Notes: generated by a model not told the origin, from the letters alone. 64,000 nt of DNA from Dielma fastidiosa (GCF_000313565.1 NZ_HE578928.1:236399-300398); one strand, 5' to 3'. Positions 34,069 through 43,807 are shown, numbered from the stretch's first letter. Program-made: numbers and translations.

Positions 34069-35784
34069 TTAAATTTTCTGTTCCTTCATCATCTGCCCAA
34101 ACCCATTAATCATACGATGATAATACAGAAAACTGTCTTTTGAATTATAATTAAATAAGAAAAAACGATGGCCATGCCAGTTTGTTTCCACAACCATAGT
34201 TTCTATCTCATCATTGAGTGAGGTCATTAAGTAACAATCATTGATACAAATGATTTCCCGATTCATCGCAATTTTTACACCATGAATTTGAATCATCTCT
34301 TCAGCTTCTAAATAGTCACCGCAAAAGATTTTCACAGGACGGTTTTTATATACAATGCGGTTAATTGCTTCATAGTCTTGATTATTGATAAATGGATGTA
34401 TCTTTAAAAAAGGTACATTACCAAAAGAGCCAAGAATACTTTTAGTGCCTAAAATCAAAGCATAATTCTTTTCTGTCAAGCGTTTTTCTATATCCCATCG
34501 AACATGAATAGGTGTAATGGTTGCTTTTGAACCAAAATGTTTTTCTAAATCAGTTTTAATCATGTTGCATTGCGATATATTACTTTCATATAGAAGCATA
34601 TCTTCACGGATTACAACATGTTTGCGGTACAACCCTTGTACGTGCATTGCCATATAAACACGATTTTCATTATCAGGTTTTATTTGAGTATAAGCAGTAA
34701 TTAATTCACACAGCTTGCCGCAAAGCATGTATGCACTAAGTAAACGCTGCAGCATCTGATCAAATGTGAAATCGTTTAAATGGGTTCCGCGGAAGCCTTT
34801 TTTTAATAATTCATCTAAATGAGCAATTAAAGAATCTGCTTCATCAAGACGCAGAAGCTCTTCATGGTATTCATTATTGGCCCATTCAATGAATTGACTG
34901 ACAATCGTATATGCCAATGGGTTTTCAATTACCGCTCGATTCAATGAGGTAAGCGGCAATGATGACAATTCCTTATAAGATATGTTGATATCGACTTTCT
35001 TTAGTGCATCGGCAACATCTTTAAAAATAGCGTCGTCTTTGATATGCGTTGGTTCTAAGTAACAGCCATGGTTTGTTCTTTGTATTATGATCATAATATG
35101 AACAATTAATTTTGTGATATTCTCATTGGATAACACAAAATGATGTTCATACAAAAAAGCATTTATTATTTCCTGTACGTCATATAATTTTTGCTGATAC
35201 TCCTTTTCGAGATAATTCAAAAGATGGCGGTTCTCCGTTGCTTGTCCCTCACCTTTCACAAAAGTCCTTACAAGCAGTTCTCTGATTGCTTTTTCATCAG
35301 CATTAAGCCGCATTCCCTTACGTGAAGAAATGGAAATGGAAGCCATGGGTACTATGAGTGGAATTTCTTTCTCTAATTCATGGACAATACCAGAAATGCT
35401 TGACTTGGATACATACATTTTATCGGCCAGCATATTCATTGAAATATAGCCGCTTGTACGGCATAGATAAGAAAGAATAAATATTTTACGTTCCTCTGCT
35501 TCACTGCCTAATGTTTGTCCTTCATCTTCACGAATAATTTCTTCATACGCATTTAAAAAATCCTCTTTTTTCTCAAAAGGAATACTAATTCTGCCATCCT
35601 TTTCGCAAAGTGATAATTGATATTTTTTGAGTGCATTTTGAATCATTTGTAAATCACTTTTCAGTGTTTTCTCACTTATACCTCCCTGAGAACACAGCTC
35701 TTTATCACTAGCGCCAAAATAACTTGCGATAATTTCTCTTAAGAATTTCTTCTGCCTGTTTATCATATAAAAATTATGACACAT
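34069..35784 (-). CDS. PRD-containing transcriptional activator (BglG/Mga-type) for the beta-glucoside PTS
   Basis: 571 residues. N-terminal helix-turn-helices (ASDKELCSQGGISEKTLKSD and SMNMLADKMYVSKSSISGIV), then two PRD domains with candidate regulatory His in LIVHIMIIIQRTNHG and VYMAMHVQGLYRKH, then an EIIB/EIIA-like C-terminal region that looks degenerate, with no clear phospho-Cys or IPH site. It should respond to PTS phosphorylation and activate the downstream EIIBC-GH1-YczE operon. The start is uncertain: the ATG at 35784 directly abuts AAAGGA, and 35766 has no clear site. Confidence 0.8.
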   Translation of the reverse strand: MCHNFYMINRQKKFLREIIASYFGASDKELCSQGGISEKTLKSDLQMIQNALKKYQLSLCEKDGRISIPFEKKEDFLNAYEEIIREDEGQTLGSEAEERKIFILSYLCRTSGYISMNMLADKMYVSKSSISGIVHELEKEIPLIVPMASISISSRKGMRLNADEKAIRELLVRTFVKGEGQATENRHLLNYLEKEYQQKLYDVQEIINAFLYEHHFVLSNENITKLIVHIMIIIQRTNHGCYLEPTHIKDDAIFKDVADALKKVDINISYKELSSLPLTSLNRAVIENPLAYTIVSQFIEWANNEYHEELLRLDEADSLIAHLDELLKKGFRGTHLNDFTFDQMLQRLLSAYMLCGKLCELITAYTQIKPDNENRVYMAMHVQGLYRKHVVIREDMLLYESNISQCNMIKTDLEKHFGSKATITPIHVRWDIEKRLTEKNYALILGTKSILGSFGNVPFLKIHPFINNQDYEAINRIVYKNRPVKIFCGDYLEAEEMIQIHGVKIAMNREIICINDCYLMTSLNDEIETMVVETNWHGHRFFLFNYNSKDSFLYYHRMINGFGQMMKEQKI

Positions 35785-35874
35785 TCCTTTTATTCACGCA
35801 AGGATATGCTATTTTGAACTGCATGAGCATTAACTGTAAAGAAGATGGCAATTCATTAAAAATATCTATAAAAG

Positions 35875-35901
35875 AAAAAAACGAAGTCATTAAGACTTCG
35901 T
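35875..35901 (-). terminator. Terminator after the 3D-domain lipoprotein gene
   Basis: 8-bp stem ACGAAGTC/GACTTCGT followed on the minus strand by seven Ts, adjoining the stop codon. Confidence 0.85.
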
Positions 35902-36723
35902 CTATACCGCGCAGGATCTTGGACCTGACCGGCCGCCTACGCGTTCAATAATCACTTTAGGATTGTTCAAAGCATAATTAATTGACATATTGTGTTCAGA
36001 TTCGCTGCCGATAAATAAATCAAGCTTAGCACCGCGGATAGCGCCGCCGCGATCCATGACAATTGCCTGAAAAGGTACGCCCGGGGTTAATCCCTCACCG
36101 CTGTATCCATGATCATAAATCGTCAGAATTGAACAGAATGGAATACTTGGATCAGCCGCTACAATATAGTAACCGCCGTAAGTAATGCCTTCGCTCCATT
36201 CACCATTAGGCTGCAATACACTGTGCTTCCCTACTGAAGCACCGCCAGCTGTTCCAGAATAACCGCTTTCTGCACCGCCGCAGCCTACGCAGTCAACACC
36301 ATAGCTAGTCATTCTTGGATAAAATTCAGAGCCAACAGTCACGCTGCCGCCAAACTTCATCATCGGCGCCACCGCATCTTCTACTCGCTTAGAGCCAAGT
36401 ACCGGTGTCTTGGAGATAATTTCTCCTTCTTCATTGCGGGTTACAAAAAAGTCTTCATAAGTTGTCTCTGGAATTCCCTCTACATAAGAGGCAATCCAGT
36501 CGATTCCTTCACCGCCGTCATAATCAGCATAGACCATTGCCGGCAATGAATCTGAAGTTGTAACCACTGTTTCCACTTCGACCTGAAATTCATCAGGTGC
36601 ATCTATTTCAGTCTTTGTTCTTAATACCAACTGATTGCCGGCATCAAGCTTGACCGTACTTACACAACCACATAATGTGAAAACCGTCATGAACAATCCG
36701 AAAAAAATTCGTTTTAAATTCAT
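35902..36723 (-). CDS. 3D-domain (Asp-Asp-Asp) lipoprotein, putative cell-wall lytic protein
   Basis: 273 residues. Signal sequence with lipobox LCGC, so surface-anchored. The C-terminal ~120 residues form a 3D domain: MTSYGVDCVG, SIPFCSILTIYDHGY, IVMDRGGAIRGAKLDLFIGS with the three Asp residues. 3D domains share a double-psi barrel with MltA-type lytic transglycosylases and accompany Rpf/Sps-like wall enzymes. The N-terminal ~130 residues are unassigned. AAGGAGG before the ATG at 36723; the upstream extension from 36783 is not needed. Confidence 0.85.
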   Translation of the reverse strand: MNLKRIFFGLFMTVFTLCGCVSTVKLDAGNQLVLRTKTEIDAPDEFQVEVETVVTTSDSLPAMVYADYDGGEGIDWIASYVEGIPETTYEDFFVTRNEEGEIISKTPVLGSKRVEDAVAPMMKFGGSVTVGSEFYPRMTSYGVDCVGCGGAESGYSGTAGGASVGKHSVLQPNGEWSEGITYGGYYIVAADPSIPFCSILTIYDHGYSGEGLTPGVPFQAIVMDRGGAIRGAKLDLFIGSESEHNMSINYALNNPKVIIERVGGRSGPRSCAV

Positions 36724-36783
36724 AATTTCCTCCTTTTTCACGAAAGCTTGAAAAGTATAACACAGATTATTTATCTTGTCCAA

Positions 36784-37135
36784 TTTTTATGCTTTTTCAC
36801 TTGCCTTTTTTAGCTTTATTCCCACTTTTTATGAGAAAATTGCCATCTCATTTTTCACAAGCATTTCACAAAGTTCCTAATTAAAGCGGTTTACTAACAT
36901 TGATTTTGTCATAAAACCCCACTTTTTGTAATTTATCTTGTGAAATTTACAGTTTTATTGTCAATTGAATAATTTTTGTTATTTTTTTTGCTTTTTTTCG
37001 CTTTCAACCTCTATTCTATGCATGTATTCTGCCTGTTATGACGAATTTTATACCTTTCATGTCGAACTTTTATTAGAACAATAAGAAAGAAATCAGAAGG
37101 GTTCCTTTACTTTTCAGCATCTTCTCCAACCATAT
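36784..37135. other. AT-rich intergenic stretch without a recognised gene
   Basis: About 350 bp of strongly T-rich DNA between mutT and the 3D lipoprotein. It contains loosely paired TTTCACAAG and CTTGTGAAA arms and long T runs. I see no open frame with a ribosome binding site, no tRNA and no known riboswitch core. Confidence 0.5.
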
Positions 37136-37137
37136 AA

Positions 37138-37172
37138 ATTAAAAAGTCCACCTTCATTAGATTGTGGACTTT
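37138..37172 (-). terminator. Terminator after mutT
   Basis: 9-bp perfect stem AAAGTCCAC/GTGGACTTT followed by TTTTT on the minus strand. Confidence 0.85.
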
Positions 37173-37175
37173 ATA

Positions 37176-37577
37176 CTATTTAATAAATTGCTCAGCTTCT
37201 TTTTTTATACGCTGTATCATTTCAATATCCGCGGGGCAGAACGGATATTCATCAATCTGACTCGGTGATACCCATGCTATACGCTGATGAACATTCATAT
37301 GCAGCTCATCATTCATCAGCATTGCCTTATAGAAAGCGAAGTGAATCTCATTTTCCGGATAGACATAAGTGCTTTCTTCATACAGCTCAAGGATTTTAAT
37401 ATCAGCATTTAATTCCTCTTTGCATTCTCTGACTGCACAAGCTTCTAATGATTCACCGGCTTCTAGCTTACCGCCGGGAAATTCCCACAGCTCTGAGCAG
37501 CTGCCGCCCGCTTGACGCTGACAGATTAAAATTTCATTTTTATTATTATAAATGATAGCCGCGGCTACCTGCTTCAT
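37176..37577 (-). CDS. mutT: NUDIX hydrolase, MutT-type 8-oxo-dGTP diphosphatase
   Basis: 133 residues. The NUDIX box is complete from GGKLEAGESLEACAVRECKE onward with EEL following (residues ~35-57). ICQRQAGGSCSELWEFPGGK precedes it as in MutT/NudG. Expected to remove oxidised nucleotides. Last gene of a three-gene operon. Confidence 0.88.
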   Translation of the reverse strand: MKQVAAAIIYNNKNEILICQRQAGGSCSELWEFPGGKLEAGESLEACAVRECKEELNADIKILELYEESTYVYPENEIHFAFYKAMLMNDELHMNVHQRIAWVSPSQIDEYPFCPADIEMIQRIKKEAEQFIK

Positions 37578-37586
37578 GTTGTCACC

Positions 37587-38114
37587 TCATTGATTTTTTA
37601 AGATTTCTTTCCTTATATATTGTATTGTCGTATCAAGATCTGTATCAGCCAGCATTTTAAGCATTGTTTCAAGCAGCTGATGAGTATCGGGATGCATCAT
37701 ATAACGATGCCGTCCGCGCAGATAATACTCATAAGGAGCTTGATCTGTATATTTATCTTTTTGATAAATCTTAGTTGCTGTTACCCGATCACAGAACATT
37801 TCCACAACATAGTTAACCGGCATCGCGGTTCCCTGCATGCCGTCTTTGCCCATATCAACCCAGTATTCCCAATGATGCTTGTTGCGTCCTTTGTGATGCA
37901 GCCAGCCTAATGAATAACCAATTGTTTCTTTCTCCTTTTCAATCGGTGAACGATTGCCTTGAAAATACTTCACACCTGCTGAAATTTCTACCCATGAATA
38001 CTTTGATAAGTCATGAAGCAAGCCCTGTTTATACAAACCGCAGCGAAAGCATAGCTGACCCACCTTTATTTTATGTGCTGTGATAGTGGAGAAATGACCC
38101 CAAAGCTTATTCAT
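37587..38114 (-). CDS. DUF5662-like protein with conserved His/Asp residues
   Basis: 175 residues, soluble. Features GLLHDLSKYSWVEI, WLHHKGRNKHHWEYW and a late RHRYMMHPDTHQLLE; the HD and HH pairs suggest an HD-domain-like metal site. Matches the DUF5662 pattern as I remember it; function unknown. Start at 38114 (AGGAAGG upstream) overlaps the inositol phosphatase end by 8 bases. Confidence 0.75.
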   Translation of the reverse strand: MNKLWGHFSTITAHKIKVGQLCFRCGLYKQGLLHDLSKYSWVEISAGVKYFQGNRSPIEKEKETIGYSLGWLHHKGRNKHHWEYWVDMGKDGMQGTAMPVNYVVEMFCDRVTATKIYQKDKYTDQAPYEYYLRGRHRYMMHPDTHQLLETMLKMLADTDLDTTIQYIRKEILKNQ

Positions 38115-38892
38115 GTCGTCCTTCCTCAATAAGCTTTACCATATCCTCAAAGCATTCCTGATTAGCGGCCACTAATCCGATTGGATGATCATAATTAAAG
38201 GTTTCCGGTTCAAGAACATGAAGCTTGCCGCCGGCATTGCGCAGAATGACTTCACCAGCCGCAAAATCCCACGGTGACAGGCTTTCCTCATAATAAGCAT
38301 CAACACGGCCGGAAGCCACATAGCACAGATCCATAGCTGCTGAACCAGAACGGCGGATATCCCGGCAATTCAGAAAGATTCGTTTAGCCAGATCAAATGT
38401 CATATCAGCCTTTTCTTTATGATAAGGCGATGTACCAATCAGCACTAATGCATCTCTTAATTTATTCTGACTCAAATGAATAGGCTGTTCATTCAATCGG
38501 CTGCCTTCACCATTAACACCGACAAAGGCCTCATTCAGATAGGGATTATAAACAACTCCGATTACCCCACGTTTTTGATGCAGCAAGGCAATTGAAATAC
38601 AGGAATGCTTATATTCATAAGCATAATTGGTTGTCCCATCAATTGGATCAATCACCCATGTATAACCGTCACTGATATTTCTGACATTATCCTCCTCCGC
38701 AATAAAAGTTGATTCTGGAATTAATTTCGCGCACTCACTCATAATATAACGCTGTGATGCCAGATCCATATTGGTAACAATATCCGCTGAGCCGCCTTTT
38801 TCCATAATTTCCTTGCTGACAGCACTGGTAATCTTTAATCCGGCATTGCGGGCAATAGTTTCTATTTTCTTTGCTAATTGTACATAATCCAT
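38107..38892 (-). CDS. suhB: Inositol monophosphatase family protein
   Basis: 261 residues. Metal-site motifs: FIAEEDN (~residue 66), WVIDPIDGTTNYAYEYK (~81), and SPWDFAAGEVILRNAGG (~200), all with the Asp/Glu ligands intact. Removes phosphate from inositol phosphate or similar sugar phosphates. AGAGG fits the ATG at 38892 better than 38898. Divergent from mnmE. Confidence 0.9.
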   Translation of the reverse strand: MDYVQLAKKIETIARNAGLKITSAVSKEIMEKGGSADIVTNMDLASQRYIMSECAKLIPESTFIAEEDNVRNISDGYTWVIDPIDGTTNYAYEYKHSCISIALLHQKRGVIGVVYNPYLNEAFVGVNGEGSRLNEQPIHLSQNKLRDALVLIGTSPYHKEKADMTFDLAKRIFLNCRDIRRSGSAAMDLCYVASGRVDAYYEESLSPWDFAAGEVILRNAGGKLHVLEPETFNYDHPIGLVAANQECFEDMVKLIEEGRHE

Positions 38893-39001
38893 ATTCATGA
38901 CCTCTCTTTTTTCCACTTCATCATTATAGCACAAATTTCTTCAGTGTTTTCTTATGATGTTTTAAGGGAAACATGGTAAAATAGATGAACGAGGTGATTC
39001 T

Positions 39002-40333
39002 ATGTTGAAAGATACGATTGCGGCAATCTCAACCGCCAATCAGGACGGAGCGATTTCAATCGTGCGTTTAAGCGGTGACGATGCCATTGATATAGCTAAT
39101 CAGTTATTTTCAGCTGATTTAACGCAAAAGGAAAGTCATACTATAACCTATGGTACAATCTATGATCCAAATACTCATGAGGCTGTGGATGAGGTTTTAG
39201 TCAGTGTATTTAAAGCACCGAAAACCTTTACCCGTGAGGATGTAGTAGAGATCAACTGCCATGGCGGGCGTTTTGTGACCCGCAAGGTGTTGTCATTGCT
39301 GCTTAGTTCTGGTGCCAGACTTGCTCAGCCGGGAGAGTTTACTCAACGTGCCTTTTTAAACGGACGGATTGATTTAACCCAAGCTGAAGCAATCAATGAT
39401 TTAATCAATGCGAAAAACAATACGAATCTGAAAACCGCAATCAAGGGTGTAAAGGGAAGTATCCGCAAACTGCTTGACCCGCTAATCAGTGATCTTCTTG
39501 ACATAATCGCCAATATTGAAGTAAATATTGATTATCCTGAATATGATGATGTAGAACAGCTTACCGATGAGAAAATATTGCCGATGGCAAAAGCATGGTC
39601 AGCAAAAATTAAAGCGATTCTTGTGAAAAGTGAAAGCAGTCAGATGCTTAAAGAAGGCATTAAAACCGCGATCATCGGCAAACCGAATGTCGGTAAATCA
39701 AGCCTGCTCAACGCCTTGCTTGAGGAAGAGAAAGCGATTGTCACCGATATTGCCGGTACGACACGGGACTTAGTGGAAGGAACGATTCAGCTGGGTCATG
39801 TTGCTTTAAACCTGATTGATACTGCCGGCATCCGTGAAACTGAAGATGTCGTTGAGAAAATTGGTATTGACCGCTCACTGCAGGCTATTGAGAATGCTCA
39901 GCTTGTATTGATGGTGCTTGACGCGTCAAGGCCGCTGGATGAACAAGATGAGGAATTACTAAAGCTGACAGAAAATAAAACCCGGATTCTCGTCTATAAT
40001 AAAACCGATATCGCACCTGTAAGTGAAGGCGTCGCTATCAGTGCTAAAACTAATGAGTTAAAACCGCTGATTCAAGAAATTGAACGGCTCTTTGAGAAGC
40101 ATCTGATTGCTGTTGAGGAACCTGCCTTAAATAATGAACGGCAGATTGCTTTAATGAACCGTGCCCTGCAGTCAATGAATCAGGCAATCACGGCGATGAA
40201 TTGCGGCATGGAGCTTGATTTAGTAACGATTGATCTTCAAGATGCATATACAAGCTTAAAAGAAATATTAGGAGAAGTATCCAGAGATGATTTGCTAGAC
40301 ACTCTGTTTTCAAACTTCTGTTTGGGGAAATAA
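39002..40333 (+). CDS. mnmE: tRNA modification GTPase MnmE
   Basis: 443 residues. N-terminal THF-binding domain (DTIAAISTANQDGAISIVRL), helical domain, GTPase motifs GKPNVGKSSLLNALL, DIAGTTRD, DTAGIRE and NKTD, and the C-terminal CLGK Cys motif. With MnmG installs the carboxymethylaminomethyl group on U34. An extended -10 (TGGTAAAAT) lies just upstream. Confidence 0.96.
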   Translation: MLKDTIAAISTANQDGAISIVRLSGDDAIDIANQLFSADLTQKESHTITYGTIYDPNTHEAVDEVLVSVFKAPKTFTREDVVEINCHGGRFVTRKVLSLLLSSGARLAQPGEFTQRAFLNGRIDLTQAEAINDLINAKNNTNLKTAIKGVKGSIRKLLDPLISDLLDIIANIEVNIDYPEYDDVEQLTDEKILPMAKAWSAKIKAILVKSESSQMLKEGIKTAIIGKPNVGKSSLLNALLEEEKAIVTDIAGTTRDLVEGTIQLGHVALNLIDTAGIRETEDVVEKIGIDRSLQAIENAQLVLMVLDASRPLDEQDEELLKLTENKTRILVYNKTDIAPVSEGVAISAKTNELKPLIQEIERLFEKHLIAVEEPALNNERQIALMNRALQSMNQAITAMNCGMELDLVTIDLQDAYTSLKEILGEVSRDDLLDTLFSNFCLGK

Positions 40334-40334
40334 C

Positions 40335-41102
40335 ATGAAAATTATCGATACACACGCACATGTCACATGTGATGAATTATTTAATCAAATAGATACTATT
40401 ACTCAGCGGGCAAAAGAAGCTGGGTTGATTAAAATACTAGTAGTTTGTACCAGCTTTGAAGAGGCCAAACGCGCCATTGAGCTGGCAGAAAAAGAGGATC
40501 TGTATGATTGTGCTTTTGGCTTTCATCCTGAGAATGCGGATGATATCAGTGATCAGGATATTGCACAATTAAAACAGATATTGGCACATCCAAAAATGGT
40601 AGCCTTAGGTGAAATCGGTTTGGATTATCATTGGCGGCAGGATAATAAGGATCAGCAGAAGCAGCTGTTTATTAAACAAATTGAATTAGCGAATGAACTG
40701 GATCTGCCAATTCTCGTACATATGCGCGACGCAACCGCTGATACGCTTGAAATCTTCAAACAGCATCCAGTAAAGGGTGTGATGCATTGCTATTCCGGCA
40801 GTCTTGAAACCACGAAGATACTTTTAAAAATGGGTTTCTATATCTCATTTGCCGGCCCTTTAACCTTTAAAAATGCCAATGAAGCCTTAACGGTCTGTGA
40901 TTATGTGCCGCTTGAACGCATCTTTGTGGAAACTGACTGTCCCTACATGACACCGCATCCCCACCGCGGCAAGCAGAATGAACCCTACTATGTTCAATTT
41001 ACCTTCGCAAAAGCTTGTGAAGTAAAGGGGCTTGATGCCGATGTGCTGAGTGAGGCGATGCTTGCGAATTACCGACGTTTATTTACTAAGAGCAAAGCTT
41101 AG
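40335..41102 (+). CDS. tatD: TatD-family metal-dependent hydrolase
   Basis: 255 residues. DTHAHVTC, GEIGLDYHW, LVHMRDAT, MHCYSG and ETDCPYMTPHPHRGKQNEP give the full set of metal ligands of TatD DNases/deacylases. It begins one base after the mnmE stop, so the pair is co-transcribed; it ends in its own terminator. Confidence 0.93.
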   Translation: MKIIDTHAHVTCDELFNQIDTITQRAKEAGLIKILVVCTSFEEAKRAIELAEKEDLYDCAFGFHPENADDISDQDIAQLKQILAHPKMVALGEIGLDYHWRQDNKDQQKQLFIKQIELANELDLPILVHMRDATADTLEIFKQHPVKGVMHCYSGSLETTKILLKMGFYISFAGPLTFKNANEALTVCDYVPLERIFVETDCPYMTPHPHRGKQNEPYYVQFTFAKACEVKGLDADVLSEAMLANYRRLFTKSKA

Positions 41103-41119
41103 GCGATGCTCTTTTCTTA
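41090..41119 (+). terminator. Terminator after mnmE-tatD
   Basis: AAGAGCA/TGCTCTT stem straddling the tatD stop codon, followed by TTCTTAT. Confidence 0.6.
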
Positions 41120-41167
41120 TGTTTAAAAGTTCATGTTTAGCCGATAATAAATGCATGGAGGAATACT

Positions 41168-42586
41168 ATGTCGGTTAAACAATTATGTAATAACTATCAA
41201 GAAAATCTAAACCTGATGCAGCGAGCGCTGCGTGTTTCGGCCAGCTTTGATATCGTTTCCCGCAAAATTCAGATTGGCAGCAAATCAGCCTGTCTCTTTT
41301 TCATTGATGGCTTTGCGAAGGATGAAATTTTAGAAAAAATCATGGAATTTGTCATGAAGCTTAAACCTGAGGATTTACCGCCGCAGCTCATAGCCTTTGA
41401 ACAGCAGTTCATCCCCTATGTGGAAGTAACGCTTGAAAAAGAAATTGAAGCTATCGTAACACAGGTTTTATCCGGTACGATCATGCTGCTATTGGAGGGT
41501 TATGATCAGGCCATTGCCATTGATGCCAGAACTTATCCAAACCGCTCTATCAGCGAACCAGAGGATGAGCGTGTCCTGCGCGGCAGCCGCGATGGCTTCG
41601 TGGAAACATTAGTATTTAATACCGCCTTGCTGAGAAGGCGTATCCGTGATCCGCATTTAACGATGAAAATTATGCAGATCGGACAAAAATCACATACCGA
41701 TGTGGTAATGTGCTACCTTTCAGATAAGGCTGATCCCGCAATGGTTTCAATGATTGAAAAGAAGCTGAAAGCCGTAGAAATCCCCTCACTGACACTGTCA
41801 CAGGAAAGTCTTGCGGAATGTCTGATTAAAAAACACTGGTGGAACCCTTTCCCACGGTTCCGATACACTGAAAGACCGGATGCAGCCAGTGCCAATATCA
41901 TGGAGGGCAAAGTTATTTTAATTGTGGATAACACCCCGGCAGTGATGATCCTGCCCACTTCCTTCTTTGATTTCATACAGGATACCAACGATTATTACTT
42001 CCCGCCATTAGTTGGTTCCTATTTAAGAATCGTACGGATGGTTGTGTTTCTGCTGACTTTGTTTCTTACCCCGCTTTGGTATCTGGCAGTAAAAAATCCA
42101 ACCCTATTTCCGGATTGGATCAGTTTTGTGCAGATTGAGGAAATGAACTCCGTTCCTATTATTCTTCAATTGCTGATTGTGGAATTTATCATAGACGCCA
42201 TTAAGCTTGCTTCGCTGAATACCCCCAGTGCTTTGAATGGTTCTTTCAGTGTTGTCGGAGCATTGATCCTTGGTGACTTTGCGGTTAAGGCGCACTGGTT
42301 TGTGCCGGAAGTCCTGCTTTATATGGCCTTCGTATCCATCGCGAATTTCACACAGCCAAGCTATGAATTAGGCTATACCTTTAAGCTGTTCCGGCTGTTG
42401 TTTTTGATTCTCATCGCTTTCCTTGATGTTTGGGGATTGCTTTTAGGAATCATTTTGATGCTGATCATTATCGCTAAGACAGATACGATTACAGAAACGA
42501 GTTATCTCTATCCGCTTTATCCATTTAATAAACAAAAATTCTGTCAATTATTTCTTCGCCAGCCAATTGACAAAAGCAACAGCTAA
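41168..42586 (+). CDS. spoVAF: SpoVAF/GerA-family spore membrane protein
   Basis: 472 residues. An N-terminal soluble half with the family hallmark SEPEDERVLRGSRDGFVETL and NTALLRRRIRD, then RYTERPDAASANIMEGKVIL, then four to five membrane helices. The length and the PTSFFDFIQDTNDYYFPP segment fit SpoVAF better than GerAA. SpoVAF works at the spore inner membrane in germination/DPA release. No spoVA or gerB/gerC neighbours are present here, so it is a singleton. GGAGG before the ATG. Converges directly onto the ccdA fusion gene with no spacer. Confidence 0.85.
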   Translation: MSVKQLCNNYQENLNLMQRALRVSASFDIVSRKIQIGSKSACLFFIDGFAKDEILEKIMEFVMKLKPEDLPPQLIAFEQQFIPYVEVTLEKEIEAIVTQVLSGTIMLLLEGYDQAIAIDARTYPNRSISEPEDERVLRGSRDGFVETLVFNTALLRRRIRDPHLTMKIMQIGQKSHTDVVMCYLSDKADPAMVSMIEKKLKAVEIPSLTLSQESLAECLIKKHWWNPFPRFRYTERPDAASANIMEGKVILIVDNTPAVMILPTSFFDFIQDTNDYYFPPLVGSYLRIVRMVVFLLTLFLTPLWYLAVKNPTLFPDWISFVQIEEMNSVPIILQLLIVEFIIDAIKLASLNTPSALNGSFSVVGALILGDFAVKAHWFVPEVLLYMAFVSIANFTQPSYELGYTFKLFRLLFLILIAFLDVWGLLLGIILMLIIIAKTDTITETSYLYPLYPFNKQKFCQLFLRQPIDKSNS

Positions 42587-43807
42587 TTAACGCCGTTCAC
42601 CGCTTAAGGTCATATCAATGATTTCTTCCATCATTGATTGATCCAGCGCCCCCTTTACATAACCAAAGACATTCGAATCACGATCAATCATAAAAGTTGT
42701 CGGGAAAGAATTAATGCCATACAGATAACCAGCCAGTCCTTCACTGTCAAAAGCTGCTCTGAATGTATAGCCATTCTCTTCCATATAGGCACGGATACCG
42801 TCTTCATCCTTTTCACGCGTATCATATCCGACTATGGTTAAGATTACGACATCTTCACTGTCTTTATATTTTTCAGAAAGACTTTGAATATGCGGCAGTT
42901 CTCCCTGGCATGGCGGACACCATGTACCCCAGAAATTAAGGAAAACCACTTTTCCTTTAAAATCGCTGATTTTTAATGTTTCACCAGCTAGATCCGTTAA
43001 TTCAAAATCAGGAGCCGGGATGATTTCTTCTTTCGGATCAGCATCACCGCCAGTATTGCCAGCATTCTGATTGCCGCTGATTGAAGGGGCATTAAAGTTT
43101 GTATTTACGGTTTTCATCTGACCGCTGATCATCAAGGCACCCATAATGATTAAGAGTACCGCGCCAATTTTTACTGTGATGTTCATGAACTTTTTAAACT
43201 TCGCGAAATAACGCAAAACCTGATTAGTAAAAATACCAGCCAATAAGAATGGCAGTGTCAAACCAAGCGCATAGGTAAGCACTAAAAGATTACTGATCAA
43301 CAGGCTGCTTGAATTAGATGCCAGAATCAGAATTGAAGATAAGGCTGGCCCGATGCACGGTGTCCATGCAAAGCTGAAGGTAAAGCCCATGATAAAGGCT
43401 ACTGAAAAGCTCATTGCCTTACCGTTTGGGTTAAAATTCAGTGACAGATTGCGCTGCAATGCCGGCAGTTTAAATACTCCCAATTGATGAAGTCCAAGCA
43501 GCAAGATGACTGCACCGCCCAGAATCGTGAATACTTGCTGATATTTCGTAAAGAAAGAAGCCAGTACGGTAATTGATATATTCATTAAGAATAAAGCTAA
43601 GAAGATGCCAAGAATAAAAGCTATTGTGAAAAGCAGCACCCGAAAGGTGCTTTTTTTATTACTTTCCTCAGCATTTGCCGTACCACTTAGATATCCGATA
43701 TATAAAGGCAGAAGAGGCAGTACACAGGGTGAAAAGAAAGATAACAGTCCTTCTGCGAAAACCATGATAAAATTAACACTTTTTAGTATTGTATTCGCGT
43801 CAATCAT
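42587..43807 (-). CDS. CcdA-TlpA fusion: thiol-disulfide electron-transfer protein
   Basis: 406 residues. Residues ~1-235 are a six-helix CcdA/DsbD-beta membrane domain with one Cys in SFFSPCVLPLLPLYIG and the partner in FAWTPCIGPALSSI. After a Gly/Asn-rich linker, residues ~260-406 are an extracytoplasmic TlpA/ResA-type thioredoxin with VVFLNFWGTWCPPCQGELPH. It passes cytosolic reducing power to an external thioredoxin in one polypeptide. B. subtilis makes CcdA and ResA separately. Confidence 0.92.
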   Translation of the reverse strand: MIDANTILKSVNFIMVFAEGLLSFFSPCVLPLLPLYIGYLSGTANAEESNKKSTFRVLLFTIAFILGIFLALFLMNISITVLASFFTKYQQVFTILGGAVILLLGLHQLGVFKLPALQRNLSLNFNPNGKAMSFSVAFIMGFTFSFAWTPCIGPALSSILILASNSSSLLISNLLVLTYALGLTLPFLLAGIFTNQVLRYFAKFKKFMNITVKIGAVLLIIMGALMISGQMKTVNTNFNAPSISGNQNAGNTGGDADPKEEIIPAPDFELTDLAGETLKISDFKGKVVFLNFWGTWCPPCQGELPHIQSLSEKYKDSEDVVILTIVGYDTREKDEDGIRAYMEENGYTFRAAFDSEGLAGYLYGINSFPTTFMIDRDSNVFGYVKGALDQSMMEEIIDMTLSGERR

